A stretch of DNA of 64,000 bases from Anthostomella pinea (taxonomy: Eukaryota > Ascomycota > Sordariomycetes > Xylariales > Xylariaceae). Both the position numbers and the translations under genes were made by a program. The first letter of the stretch is position 1, and each line of letters starts with the position of its first letter. Shown here piece after piece: positions 21,327-32,783 of the stretch. Below the pieces are notes generated by a model, which was given only the letters and a program-made list of their open reading frames with translations, was not told the DNA's origin and did no database searches. Location: the NCBI GenBank assembly GCA_963556695.1, contig CAUWAG010000020.1, forward strand, positions 2,232,001 to 2,296,000, read 5' to 3'.

Positions 21327-24300
21327 ATGTCTTCCTCACCCAGTAAGTGTTCCTCTGGTGTTGGCGACGAGCCTCAGTTTCATCGGCGCTGCTGTTTCAA
21401 TCACACGCAATCCATCGCCACATCTCCTTACCACTCTTCTCTACTCGGAAGCAAGCGAAACGTCGCTGCGTATTCCCCTGTCGCCTACTCCCAGCATCGT
21501 CGGCGATCGTCTTGATTTCCAGAATCGGACCCGACCTATGCTAATTCATACATTCAACAGCCAACCCGTTCGCCCCGACCTGGGCCTTTCCTCCCGGTCT
21601 CCCCTCCTCCCCCGTCACCGGTAAGTCTAGAGGTGGTGGTTCTGGTCAATTTCCAGTCCTTTTCTGAATTCCAGTTGTGGCTTCATTTTGTGTTTTTGGT
21701 TGACCCACAGAATTTATTTTGTGCGGGTCTGCCCCTCCCCCCTATCCTGTGCTCTGCCCCTCCCTCCCCCTATCCTGTGCTCTGCCCCTCCCTCCCCCTA
21801 TCATGTGCTCTGCACCATACCACCTTGGCTCAGGCCTGAGTCCACATCAGCTTCCACTCATCCTACCTCGCACTCCCATACTCAAGTTGAGATTAGTGTT
21901 TCATTCACGTGGGTCTTTTCATCCTGGACCTCGGTTCATGTTGGCTGCCCTTCATTGAAGAGTCACATACTCAATGTCTTGAGGGCTCCAGCAACCCTCG
22001 CGATCACATCGTCTCTCTTCGCACTTGTTGAGAGCACACACTTCATTTCATCTGTCTCCCTGCTGTTTATGCGTCCTTACTTGCGACACTCCTTTTCGAC
22101 TCCCTACCTGGTCCCCATGCCGTTCCAGCGTGGATATTCCCCTGGTACTCTTCTCTCCTTGAGGTCGGTCTCAGTTGTCGATTGCTTCTGCATCGTCTAC
22201 CTTGATTCCAAGTCTGGATCAACAGCCATCTTCATCGTCTCGTTTTCTTCCAATCCAACCTGGTGGTGGTAGTCCACTCAATCACATCTCTCCTTTTGCT
22301 TTCATGCTTAGGTCAGGTGCGGTGGTTCTCAACTTCACCCATGCCCCTTCCACTTCAACCATCCAATACCCAGGCTCTCTCACCCCGCTACCTATTTGTT
22401 GGCATCAGTCTCATCATGTTTCATTTTGCTGGACCTTGATGATGTCAGATCCTTTGGTCTTACACTCTTATCCTCATTCTACCGAGTCGGCGACAGGGGT
22501 GCTAGACGTTACGACCAAGCCTCATCACTCCCACAGTTCTTCTCTGACTATACACTAAAACTCTGCCGTCACAGACCAAGTCACTGGACCTGACGAAGTC
22601 GCCGGTGTTGACGGAGCCTCTGCTGTTGACGAAGTCGTCGCTGTCGCCGCCATGGATTCCAACAAGCCGGATGGTGGGTCCCCTTTTATCTTCCAGCCGC
22701 TGCCGAGTTCGGAGGGTCGCCGGGGCACCAGCCACACACACACGGGACCCGCGTGGACAATGTTTGTGTGACACCAACTAACCTCTTGTGATCTTAGGCG
22801 ACGCGCAGGTCATCGATGGAAGTAAGACAAAATTTTCACCTATCCCTCTTTCTACCTTTCCCAATTCTCCCCCACCCTTCCCAACTCTCCCCAACTCTCC
22901 CCCACTCACCTTTTCGACGCCGCATCATGGTCGCGGATAGCGAGCACGCGACGCATCGTGCATACTGCTTGGTATTATCCCAATGAATTTTGTCAAGGGC
23001 ATGCAATCTCTTTTACATTCTTCACCCCAGAGGATGCGTTCAATTTCTCCATCGTCAAGCCGTCTTCTGGCGCAAAGAGACGGGGCTGCTTGTCTCCATG
23101 GTTTTCATGGAAGCAACGACTGACTTCTCGTGGTCTTAGCTGCCAACGAGGGCACAATCGACGAGACTACCATTGACGAGGTCAATGTTACCGAGGTCGG
23201 CGCGGTCACTCCTGGTAAGTTTCAGCTCCCATCCATTCCCGTGTTCCCCATCACCTTCACAACCTCCTCGCCACTTCAGAGCCTCCTCGCCACCTTCTCG
23301 ACCTCCTCGGCACCGCAACCTCATCTCCACCTTCCGCTCGCATGGATCATCGCCATCACTTCAGCCTGGACTACGAGGATTCCGGCCAGCGCATGACGCT
23401 TCGAATCGTTGCTAACGTGTTTTGGCCGTAGTGACTGCGACTGACGCCGAAGAGCCTGCCGAGACTGTCACCGAGACAGGCGATACCATCGCCGACACCG
23501 CTGGTGGCCCGTGTAAGCTCTGACCCCTGTTCAATTTCGAGTTCCCCTTCCTCTTCCCACCTTCCTCAGGCCCTTTGGCATTACTTGGTTACGGAAGTCC
23601 CCACTTGGTATCAATCCGTGTCTGGTGACCACCACACTATATCGAGTGTCTCGAAACTTTTTACTGATGGTGTGGTTACAGCGACGGGCCGCGAGGATGC
23701 CTCGGTCGGCACGGCTGCTAGCTCCGTCGCCGAAACCGCCACGGACGATGGTTCTGTCGCTGACGGCGACGATGCTGGCAGTGTCGCTGACTCAGACACT
23801 GCGAGCGAAGTTACCGTCGTTGGAATCGAAGACGGTGCCGCCGAAGAGGCAGCGGTCGTGGACCAGCTGTCTTCATACGACCTCATGAGCGAGAACCCCG
23901 AGCTGTTCACCTACCGGGTAGACGAGGGTTACCAACACCGCGACGGGTACGTCTACGTATTCTCCTCATACTACTCAACGTTTCTAACAGTCTCTATAGT
24001 CGCATGGTCATCTTCTGCGTGGAGGGAGTGGACATCAACGTCCACGTCAAGGCCCTGGACTCCGCCGCTGGTTTGCGACAGATGTTCGCGCATCGGCTTC
24101 TCGAAAACGTCACGGGAAGAGTCTCGCTTGAGGAGGACGGTCTTCCCGAGTGGAAGATCCTGCTGATTGCCTTATACGGCCACCCAGTCACCACTCTCGG
24201 CCACGGGGCCTACGCCGCTGGGGACTATGTCCGAGCCTTGAAGCTCGCAGACATGTACCTCGTCGACGACAATGTCTACCACCGCATTGTCAACTTCCTC

Positions 24301-24624
24301 GCCAACCACATGGCCGGATTCGCGCACTGGAAGGCCATTCCGTGCAACAGACTGACCGACGACCTACACGCCGGCATCATCGAGCAGCTCCACTACGCTC
24401 ACCACGAGTACAGCACCCTGGTCCGAGCCAACGGGCCTCGACCGTTCCCCGTCTTCGCCTTCCCCCTGGCTATCAAGCTCTTCTGCCCTCCCGAAGCTCT
24501 GCTGCAGTACTTCACCCGGCTTGACGCAGACTTCTTGAAGTGGTATGCGCACGTCTCGATCCGCGTTGATGGAAAGTGGATTCTGAACAACGACGAGGTT
24601 CGCCTCTTCACTCCGACGGCCTAG
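21327..24624 (+). CDS. BTB-like protein with acidic modular N-terminus, eight exons
   Basis: Exons by eye are 21327-21342, 21561-21620, 22575-22673, 22798-22821, 23140-23214, 23432-23512, 23682-23946 and 24000-24624, giving 414 residues. All joins keep frame and every intron is GT-AG. The first six introns are all phase 1, so exons 2-6 are symmetric modules. Residues 1-200 are acidic and repetitive (D-E-V-A-G-V-D; N-E-G-T-I-D-E-T-T-I-D-E-V; S-V-A-D-G-D-D-A-G-S-V-A-D). The C-terminal half has GRMVIFCVEGVDINVHVKAL, then P-E-W-K-I-L-L-I-A-L-Y-G and ALKLADMYLVDDNVYHRIVN, which resembles a divergent BTB/POZ fold; I infer this from pattern, not from a profile. It ends with V-R-L-F-T-P-T-A. Role unknown; a scaffold or adaptor is plausible. 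Intron 2 is unusually long (954 bp) and holds a minisatellite, so an extra exon there is possible. Confidence 0.75.
21743..21820. repeat. 28-bp tandem repeat in intron 2
   Basis: Two perfect tandem copies of a 28-bp unit starting TATCCTGTGCTCTGCCCCTC, a third partial copy (TATCATGTGCTCTGC) and a partial unit before them. Pyrimidine-rich on the sense strand. Confidence 0.8.
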
Positions 24625-25648
24625 GGCACCCAATACCACCTTGCCGTTTTGTTTCTTTTGCCGAGATATTGAGATACCCATCCTCCGAGAGGGGGGAGTT
24701 CTAATGCCAAGTAGGGCACCGTCATGAGCAGTTTTTACCAAAAGTGGATGGACCATACATAGCAGACACACCAAAAGTACGTACGAGAGAGAGAGCAAAC
24801 TTGCGAGAGAATGAACAAGAGTCGTCCCGCATACCATTGTGCCTTCAACCGTGAAACTTGTTAGAAGTGATTAAATTCAAAAAGGCTTTGGCATTACATG
24901 TCCCGAATCTCACTGAGCCGGCAGGATATCCTTGAATCCTCCTGGCCGAAAGAGAAACGATAGTAATGCTGCGACATAAGCACGTGGTTGCGCGTGACAT
25001 ACCAGGGGATTGCAATGCACAGTATGATGTGCAGAATCTCCTCTAAATCACCGTGGTGAGTAAAGACGTGAGACCAAAATGGAAATACCAAACATCTTAA
25101 CACGATTCATAAAGCAGGGGTAATGGAGAATTCCGTCACCCGGTTCACTAGGTTAGCCACCGGTCTCCGTGTCGCCGTGTCCGGTCCCCGCTTTGCCCGG
25201 GGACGACACGGCCGTATACGGGCCCAAGTGGTTCAGTTCAGATATGCTGCCTAGGTAATGATACGTCGTTCCCGTTAACCTTTGGCCTTAAAGGAGGTGG
25301 AGCTATGATTGGGTACCAGGTAGAAAATCCCCATGAGAGATAGCATTCCGCCATGCGACTACCGACGGCCCTAGTCTGGTCGACAAGCATCAAATTCTTC
25401 GCTACCGCCTAGCGAGTTGAATGGGAGGGGGTTGATCCCTCCTCCCTCGTTACAGGCGACGGCGATTACAGGCGATGAGGTGAAGGCGATACTGTCTTCT
25501 ACTTGAGCTTAATAAATAGGGGCATTTGCCTCTCTGGACTATAAGGCAGCGTCCAAAGCGTAACACCCACTACAGTGACGTTATCAAGCTATGCCACAAG
25601 AAAGCTCCCATATTCATCATTCCCCATCCCTTTTGCATTGTCTTTGCC
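24625..25648. other. No supported gene
   Basis: 3' flank of the preceding gene and an intergenic stretch; nothing recognisable. Confidence 0.35.
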
Positions 25649-25886
25649 ATGCACATCACACGATTCCTCAGCTTCGGCTTGCTCCTGGCGAACTGCAGAG
25701 GGCAATCAAACGCACTGCTCGACCCGAAGCCGAAAGACTCCAGGTAAATTAGACCATCTCACTATCCACCGCGACCTCCTCTGGCATAGCAGCATCCTAC
25801 TTAACAGACACAATAAGTCCCAGCAGCATCTCCAAGAGATCCTGGGATTCCACCTCGGATTGTATAAACAAAACAGTGCCTAGACC
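25649..25886 (+). CDS. Candidate small secreted protein (signal-peptide exon)
   Basis: ATG at 25649 opens MHITRFLSFGLLLANCRGQS, a plausible signal peptide. The frame reaches AAAGACTCCAG directly before GTAAAT (donor near 25744). A TACTTAACAG acceptor follows near 25808 with a TTAAC branch site. The spliced frame continues for about 26 codons (H-N-K-S-Q-Q-H-L-Q-E-I-L) to a TAG near 25883. A second frame after the same acceptor is open longer. The product would be only about 57 residues and I cannot confirm it. Downstream open sequence to 26.25 kb may contain further exons. Confidence 0.3.
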
Positions 25887-26998
25887 ACCAATAGATTTCA
25901 TCACTAGGTGCGAAGTTGATGTCATGATCTCCAAAGAGTAGGAATATGTGGGTGGCCTTGTGTTGAGACAACTGAAGCAAACACGAAAGCGGCACGTCTA
26001 CGTGGGCGGACGAGATGCAGGCGAATATCGACGAGTTCGAGAGCCCCGTTGGTAGGGGCAGCGACACTGAGACGGGCGCCAAGCTGTCCGATAGAACGGA
26101 ACTGCAACACAGAGCCAACAGAGCAGCCAGACACCCATTCAACCGTCGCAGAGAATCCCGAGCCTGAGGCACGTCCATCGCGGGTGGCGGCGGGCCGCAT
26201 CAAGAGGTACCTGAGGAAGCGGAGGCTCAAGCTGTGTTACATATTTAGATAGGATGATGAGATCAAGGACATTATACGGAGATGTCTCTCGGTGTCTCTA
26301 TGATGAAAATATGCATAGCTTGAACTCGGTGTTATGGTATTACGAAGGCCTGGACATGGGAGTGCACCTGGATATCCTCAATTGTGTAGGTCGCGACGCC
26401 ACGGTGCCTTGGTCTTGAAACCAGCAGTCTCGATGATTTCCCACTATCTCCTTGCCCATGTCCTTCTCACCGCTGACATCTCTTACTACATCGCCTTCAT
26501 ACTCACTCACCCTCGAGCGTTATGATCGTACGCATTATGCCTGGTCTCGCCGGTTGGGAAGACCTCGTTCACCGGCTTGTGGTACAGGTTGGGCTTACGT
26601 TAACCAGACCAAGAAAGAAACGGGCAAGTCAAGACAGTCGAGAAACCTAGGGGCTCTTGTGGTTCACCTCTGTGCAGCTGTAATGCCAAATCGAATTATG
26701 ATGTCTCATCTAGCGTATTCGCTCCATTATCTTAGGATCCATTCTCGACCTTCATGCTCCACGATGTACGATGCCCCCTATACCCGGGAAGCGGCTCTCT
26801 CGCAAAAAACCAAAGACTGAAGACCTCCAGGAACCCAAAATGCTCTGGAACTGCCAAAGAGCAAAGCCATTCGAAATGAAAGTCCACAATGACTCCAACT
26901 CTAGCATCGCGTCCTCAGCCATCGACCAAGCCGGGGCGAGGCCACTCCACCGACTCACTTCCCTTGGCCATAACTCATCGAATCCGCCCTCAAGTGCC
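25887..26998. other. No supported gene
   Basis: Several overlapping short frames on both strands (the longest about 125 codons), without recognisable motifs. Confidence 0.3.
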
Positions 26999-27542
26999 CT
27001 AGCAGGCGCTGCAAGCCTGGCAAGCAATGTACGCAGCCTGGTGTCCATAGTCAACGCCGTCCTGGTTGTACAGATCGCTGTAGCCGCCAGGGTAGACGAA
27101 GAGAAGCTGCTTGCTCTCGACGCACCCGGCGCTCCTAGTCGGCAAACAGTCAGTAAGCCATCATTCGCCAACCAAATCCCATTCAACTCCGCAGTGAAGA
27201 TCTCTACTTACGGGTACAGGCGGCAGTACTGCCCCGCGTCGGGGCCGATGGACCCGAGCGAGTAGGCGAACGGCTCCGGGATGGGCGTGCACGTCTGGTC
27301 TGTCTTGAATTCGACGTTCTGGCAGGTGTTGCTCCAGTTGCTGCCGGTGCACAGGTAGACCTTTGAGGATTATCCAGTTAGCATAAGTGTATACGAAAGA
27401 AAGAAAGGGTTTTGGTGATGGCGCTTACGTTGCCGAGCGTCCTCTCGTCCAAGGCACTCTCTTCGACTGCGGCAGCGGGAGCGGCCTGAACTGAAGCCAG
27501 CAGGCCGAAGGAGACGACCGACAGGACTTGGAAGAACTGCAT
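26999..27542 (-). CDS. Small secreted cysteine-rich protein (132 aa)
   Basis: Three exons, 27542-27429, 27360-27212 and 27134-26999, join in frame across two GT-AG introns and end at TAG. Residues 1-20 (MQFFQVLSVVSFGLLASVQA) form a clear signal peptide ending in an A-x-A-type site. A short Ala/Glu pro-like segment, D-E-R-T-L-G-N, follows. The mature part has eight cysteines, at V-Y-L-C, N-T-C, Q-T-C, Q-Y-C, A-G-C and the closing C-Q-A-C-S-A-C, plus two short aromatic/Gly motifs (Y-P-G-G-Y). A TATAAAAT on the minus strand lies about 175 bp upstream of the start. Size, secretion signal and cysteine content fit the broad class of fungal secreted proteins that includes candidate effectors, but no specific family was recognised. 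It would act outside the cell with disulfide-stabilised structure. Confidence 0.8.
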
Positions 27543-27715
27543 GATGAATGAGTGGTATGGTGTGAAGTGAGTGATGTGGTTTGAAGTGAGTGGTGTGGTA
27601 TGAACTCTGCTTGCTTGCTTGCTCTGAAAGTTCTGTCTAAGGTAAGGTACGAAGTGCTGCGGATGAAGCGGATGAGTCGTGGTATCATGTCCTCAAACGC
27701 GAGTCACTTCGACCC

Positions 27716-27723
27716 ATTTTATA
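27716..27723 (-). promoter_or_regulatory. TATA-like box of the secreted-protein gene
   Basis: TATAAAAT on the minus strand, about 175 bp upstream of the ATG at 27542. Confidence 0.4.
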
Positions 27724-28551
27724 CAGTTCACCAGCATCACCACCCGCATTCCGAATGCCTCCGCCGAGTCATCGCCGTAGGGCTAGGTTGGACGGGCTTA
27801 GTAACGGTATACGAGTGAGATCAACGTTTGTCAGACTGTAGATATCGTGTTGACGCCAGCCAGTCCACACCGCCAGACGCGCAAATTCGCAATTGGCCCT
27901 GTCGTCCGAGAGTCGCCCACGCGACCTGACGAGATATCGTCGGTCGGCCACTCGGTGCAGTTCCGTCCGGGTATTGCGAAGGTTGATGGCCATCACAGGG
28001 CGTATCAGCTGACCCCAACGCAGCTGTTTCTGTCGCAGGCCCGGCCGCCCGGGAGCTGAATACGAGATCAGCTGCCCGTCTTGTGAACCAGTCTTACTTC
28101 ACACCGCCGACACGATGCGTGGTACTGATGTTGAACATTCTCGGGGCAGTCCGAGTATCTGGCCCCAGAGTGCTCACTCAGGGCAACTTGCCACCTGCGC
28201 GCGCGCCGCCAATAAGTCTTCAATAATCAAGCATTGCGTAGTCAGCATCCATGCCAGTGTGTGGGCTCTTACACATCGCGAGGCCAACGTCAGCAGCTTT
28301 GAGCAACATAATCGACTCGCTTGAGGTTTGAATATTTCAGCTGTCGGTCTAGCCCGAGAGCGGGATGTACGTTCTTGATCGAGACTGTTCCAGCAAAGAT
28401 GACGCTCCGAGAATTGCGTTGCTCTTCACAGCCGGTCAGCAATAGCGGGGGGTTCCGGGTTACTCGGCGAGAGGGGCCACGACCGCCTGAGGCATTTTGA
28501 TCGGTGGTATAGGGTATTCTAAAATTCCCGACTTTCATCCAATTACAAAAC
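27724..28551. other. No supported gene
   Basis: Intergenic between the secreted-protein gene and the tRNA; no recognisable features. Confidence 0.35.
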
Positions 28552-28639
28552 GCATTAGTGGTTTAGTGGTAAAATCTGCCGTTGCCATGATTTGGGAAAC
28601 AACTTCGGCAGGCCCCGCGTTCGATTCGCGGCTAATGCA
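28552..28639 (+). tRNA. tRNA-Gly (anticodon GCC), with intron
   Basis: The acceptor stem GCATTAG/CTAATGC closes fully, with discriminator A at 28639. The D arm contains the A box TGGTTTAGTGG. The anticodon stem TGCCG/CGGCA brackets loop T-T-G-C-C-A, with anticodon GCC at 28584-28586. A 17-nt intron (28588-28604) sits one nucleotide 3' of the anticodon, the canonical position. The T arm has the B box GCGTTCGATTCGC. A T6 run at about 28649-28654 would terminate Pol III. Confidence 0.93.
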
Positions 28640-28654
28640 AGTATTTCATTTTTT

Positions 28655-29178
28655 CCCTTCATCATTTTTGTTGGATGACATCCCATGCGCTGTGTGTTTG
28701 TGGTAGACAGAGTGCCACATTTTGTAATACGACCTCTTGCTCCCGGTCAGGTGTGATGAGTGGATGTGTTTCTCATCTAGTGTCAAAGGTGAGAGGCTCC
28801 GACAACCTTGTCGCAGTGTCGGTGGTTATGTCTGGCAAGCCAGGGAAAAGACACTGGCTAGAGACTTTTGGAATTCTTGTAGTGGCGCTCTTATGATTCC
28901 CTGCATAGATGATGATCGACCTCTGTTGTATATGAGCGTGGCATTGCCTTGCCGTATGGGATGAATGCCCCCAGAGATCAGATCCGGTAGGGTCGTCGTT
29001 TGGTATAGCTCACATCGGCAGCCCGACATCGCGAGATGCAATTCCAGACAACAATGCCCCAATGACTCTTTCTCCACGCTAGATGAACATGTCGCATGCT
29101 ATGCAGATCGAGCTACCTCCTCCTCGACTTCCTTGGCCGTCCTACTATAATCCTTCCTTATTCCATGAAGTCGACTGA
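28655..29178. other. No supported gene
   Basis: Short intergenic segment between the tRNA and the 3' end of TMA20. Confidence 0.4.
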
Positions 29179-29943
29179 TCAATCCGTCGTAAGCTTCCAC
29201 AGCCCGTCGCCGAGGTAGTGCGCGTCCTCAATCACGGGCCCCTTCCCCTTCTCCTTGACCTCTTTCGTGCCCGCGACCAAGAACCCCACCGCGCACGCCT
29301 CCGATTTGCCCTCGGCCGTGACGACCACAGGCTCGCCCTTAGCCAGCTCCCTCTTCCACCGCGCCTCCTCGTCGAGGCCCTCGCCCTCCTCGCCAGGCGT
29401 GCCCGTCAGCACGCCGCTCGGCAGGCGGCCGCCGGCGCTCGTCAGGCCGGGGGCCATGAGGGTGGCGCCGCTGAGCACGAAGCGGATGGCGCCGCGGTCG
29501 ATGCGTATGCTGGGGAAGGCCTGCGGGAAGCGGTGCGCGAGCTTGAGGTGCGGCAGCAGCGTCGCGGCCAGGTCGTGCTGGAAGAACAGCGGCTCCGACT
29601 CGAACAGGTACAGCGTGCAGCGGTCCGGCAGCTTCATCGCCTCCAGGGATCCCTTCTTGGGCAGGATCTCGTCCATGTACGGCGTCAGGAGCGGGAAGGT
29701 CGTGAGCAGGGACTGGCGGAGCGCGCGCTGAACCGAGGACTTGAGTTTGGATTTCGGGGACGTGTTTATCCTGGGCGCGGGGGTCTGTTAGTATGATCTG
29801 ATCGCACTCCCGTATTCTTGCGCCTTGTCGTCGCGCTTGTGCTTGGGGGCTTGAGTAAGGTTGGGTGTCCAGGGAGGGAGAGTGGACAGGTGGGGGACTG
29901 GCTACTCGCAAAGGCAAGACTGGACTTACTCTTTCTTGAACAT
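29179..29943 (-). CDS. TMA20: TMA20 / MCT-1 homolog, PUA-domain translation factor
   Basis: Exon 1 (29943-29930) encodes M-F-K-K-E; exon 2 (29770-29179) continues I-N-T-S-P-K-S-K-L-K-S-S-V-Q-R-A-L-R-Q-S to a TGA, 201 residues in all. The N-terminal MCT1-like domain (Q-R-A-L-R-Q-S-L-L, Y-M-D-E-I-L-P-K-K) is followed by a PUA domain with P-H-L-K-L-A-H-R-F-P, I-R-I-D-R-G-A-I-R-F-V-L-S-G-A and V-T-A-E-G-K-S-E-A-C-A-V-G. TMA20/MCT-1 partners with TMA22/DENR in the cytosol to recycle 40S subunits and release post-termination tRNA. The position of the single intron right after the first four codons is compatible with fungal orthologues. A Gly/Glu-rich loop (about residues 130-145) makes it slightly longer than the usual ~180-residue size. 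Confidence 0.93.
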
Positions 29944-30529
29944 CTTGACGTATTGGGTCGGAACTCTGGTGTATGGGTAGTTTTTTCGGTGTAGATAATC
30001 GTCGGAATTACTTCGTGATCTGGTCTGGCTTGCTCGCTACAGTTCTATGTTGGGTATGTTGGTATGGTGGTGTGGTGTCTTTGGGAATGGAAGCTCGCGA
30101 AAGTTTGGAGGGGCAATTGGCAACTGAACTGGAATGCCCCGCACCTCAGCTTGGACAATGGAGGTTGGAACGAGGGGCAAGTTCTGGCGGCGCGTCATGA
30201 AGCGGGGCAGCTCACACCGTCCACCCGCGCCTCCATGCCTCCCCCCTCTGCCCCTTCAGTGCCACCAGGTAGCATAGAGTCTAGGTCTGCGTTTCAACAT
30301 GGTCAAGCTGAACTATTTCTCTGGTGATGTGGATGTGGTATCAATTCATTGCTCATTCATCGTGTGTCTCTAGGTAATCGGCGGTAGTGATAACAAAACC
30401 ACGGCTCTGCCAGCGAAACCAGCATCCACTGGTCCCTCCATTCGTTCACCCGGCTCAACAGAACTGAGCCGTTTCACGGCCACCCTTTCTGCCTTCAACT
30501 AGATAGTCGTGCGTTGAAGGAAACAACGC
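29944..30529. other. Upstream region of TMA20, no gene seen
   Basis: Intergenic between TMA20 and the 3' end of the I78 inhibitor gene; no motif called. Confidence 0.4.
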
Positions 30530-30854
30530 TTAGCCGTGTTGGACGTGGCTAACGGTGCCATCGTCCTTGACGTGTACATTGAGTCTGTCGGGTTGGAAGT
30601 CCTTGGTCACCATCATTCCAGGCTTAATGACGCGGCATTGCTCGGGAAGCTCCTTCTTGCAGAAGTTCTAGAGAAAGGTCTGTATGTTAGCATTTTGTCG
30701 CTGAATATCGCCGGAGTATGCTCATGGAGATGAAGCCAATATATACCGTCTCGCTGTGGCTGTCGTCGGACACCGTCTTGCCAACCAGCTTGTTTCTCCA
30801 CTCCTCGGTCTTGTCGCCAGAGCTGCTAGTAACACCGGGTACGACGAGAGGCAT
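30530..30854 (-). CDS. Small I78-family peptidase inhibitor (81 aa)
   Basis: Exon 1 (30854-30747) and exon 2 (30667-30530) join in frame across a GT-AG intron to give 81 residues ending H-V-Q-H-G-TAA. The core reads E-W-R-N-K-L-V-G-K, then C-R-V-I-K-P-G-M-M-V-T and D-F-Q-P-D-R-L-N-V-H-V-K-D-D-G. This is the hallmark R-V-I-x-P-G-x-x-V-T-x-D-x-x-P-D-R-L-N pattern of the I78 inhibitor family. There is no signal peptide, so it is probably cytosolic and may restrain endogenous serine proteases; the target is not predictable. Two cysteines are present near the start of exon 2. Confidence 0.85.
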
Positions 30855-32783
30855 GATGGCGGTTGTATGTGTGTATCGGCGGGTCCGTAAAGCTGTAGAG
30901 AATCGGATCGTGGTGTTGGTATGGAAGTGTTGGGGTTCTTTGCAAGAGTAGTCGGGGGTTGGTAGGTGATCTCTGTTCTTATAAGAAAGTGCTGTAGGTG
31001 GCAGAATCAAGGCCTCAAGGCTGGACGCGCGGGTACTCAAAACAATGACGTTATCCTTCTTGGCACCTTAGGTACCTAGGCTTCTGCGGTGCAAACAGGC
31101 AGCTGACATGCCTTTTGAGAGTCACGTGTGAAGAGCGTAGACAAATACTGTTGCGCAACCGAATCGGAGCCTGCGTCCAACTCAGCGAAATTTCAATATC
31201 GACCACCTCCGGGTGTTCAATGTCTTCCATCACCAGCCTCTACCTCACTCCCGTATGAATGATCATGCATCCTACCGGGTTTGCCCCGAAGCTGCGCGCA
31301 ACGGTGCCGGCTCGGCACACGCAGTTGCGCTCGGAACTGCCTGCGAAGTGATCAAGCCAAGGACGGGACAGATCAATTGGCGTGTCAAAATTCATCGGCT
31401 ATCTCCGAATCTCATCAGCATCCATACTGCAGCCTGCCTGCACAAACTGGGGCGCTGAGAGAATCCGTACAAGTGCTTACTGCTCCTGCATCGCTAGGTG
31501 GAGCGACATTCACCACCAACTCAAACCTGGTGACACAGCCGCAGCGCCAATACAAGCAGTCAAATGGCAAGATGGGATGTCGACTCGCTGGCCATTTGAG
31601 TCCCATAGCAGACTGCTACTCTACCCATCAATCATGACCTCGAGATCAGGAGTTTGTGCTTTTGTTTGCTCACCGTGTCAGCAGGAATACGCCTCGCTAG
31701 GACCCCAAGTTCTTCCTGCCTGTCTCAAGCGGGTAGCCTTGCTATGCACACCTACTGTGTAACATTCACAGGACTCTCAATCATACCTATCACACATTCA
31801 GATGGTGACACCGTAAAAGGTGCAGTTTGGGCTTACACAGCAGACACAGCCACTCTGCTGGCCTGCCTGCCCGTCTATCCTCATCCGGGATCCCTGACAT
31901 ATACGAAGGCGGTCGCAAGATCAATCGGTACCGTCTTCTCCAAAAAGATTCACATGTGTCATGTGCACTAATCAATGTCTGAAGAGGTGCTGATCCTGAT
32001 CTGACTGCCCTTATCTCTCCTGGTCCAAACTCCAGCCCAAGAACTGTCAAAGCCTCCCCTATTGGCAACACTGCCCAATCAGGATCATGACTGATAAGTC
32101 ATCCTGGTACTCACACACTGCAGAAGGCCAACAGGACATGCAGCTCTCGACTAATGACAGGCTGCACTCTAGCTTAAGCATGTAAGCCGCAGCTCATTTC
32201 GCATCCATGGTCAACTTTCATTGGACTTTGGGGAGTTCAGCTGCGGACCCATGCTCCGCCTCCTGCGCCTTTTTTCAACATTGGTCCAGAGCTATCAGAA
32301 AACGGCCCCGAAAGCTGAGGGAGGATGAAGGCTGAAGCTTCGTGAGCAACTGCAGGTCTAGTGAGACTCAATTGGGGGCCTACATGCGGGTGCATGCTAG
32401 GATCGTATGTTCAGGCACATATGAGAGCCCTGGAGTTATCACAACTTATAAGAATCTGACAGGTAAGCTCCTGCTGGCGCTTGTAGGACTGCTTCCTACA
32501 TAGTCGTCACTTTTCTCGTCACATCTGTCTGGTCTCGCCTTTCTGACCTGTTGCTCTCTTTGTCTCGATCATCACCGCTCTTCGAAGACCCGCCCACCAC
32601 ATCCCAGCGACTACCCTATTATGAAGACATCGCGTCTCAGGTGACATTTATATGAGTGACCAGCAGCAGATATAAGTTATAAGTTCTGTTGCCCCCAGCT
32701 TGGGTCTGCGGCTCAACGGTCCGTCAGCTTCCGTTGCTACGAATCGATCTCTGTATATGAAGCATACTTTGGCCGACATCGAT
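30855..32783. other. No supported gene
   Basis: About 1.9 kb with short frames only. The last 100 bp are the leader of the membrane-protein gene. Confidence 0.35.

Noticed and set aside
29218..29796. 192-codon open frame on the plus strand over TMA20
   Set aside because: It lies antisense to a confident conserved gene, is Arg/Glu-rich as expected from GC-rich complement, and shows no domain.
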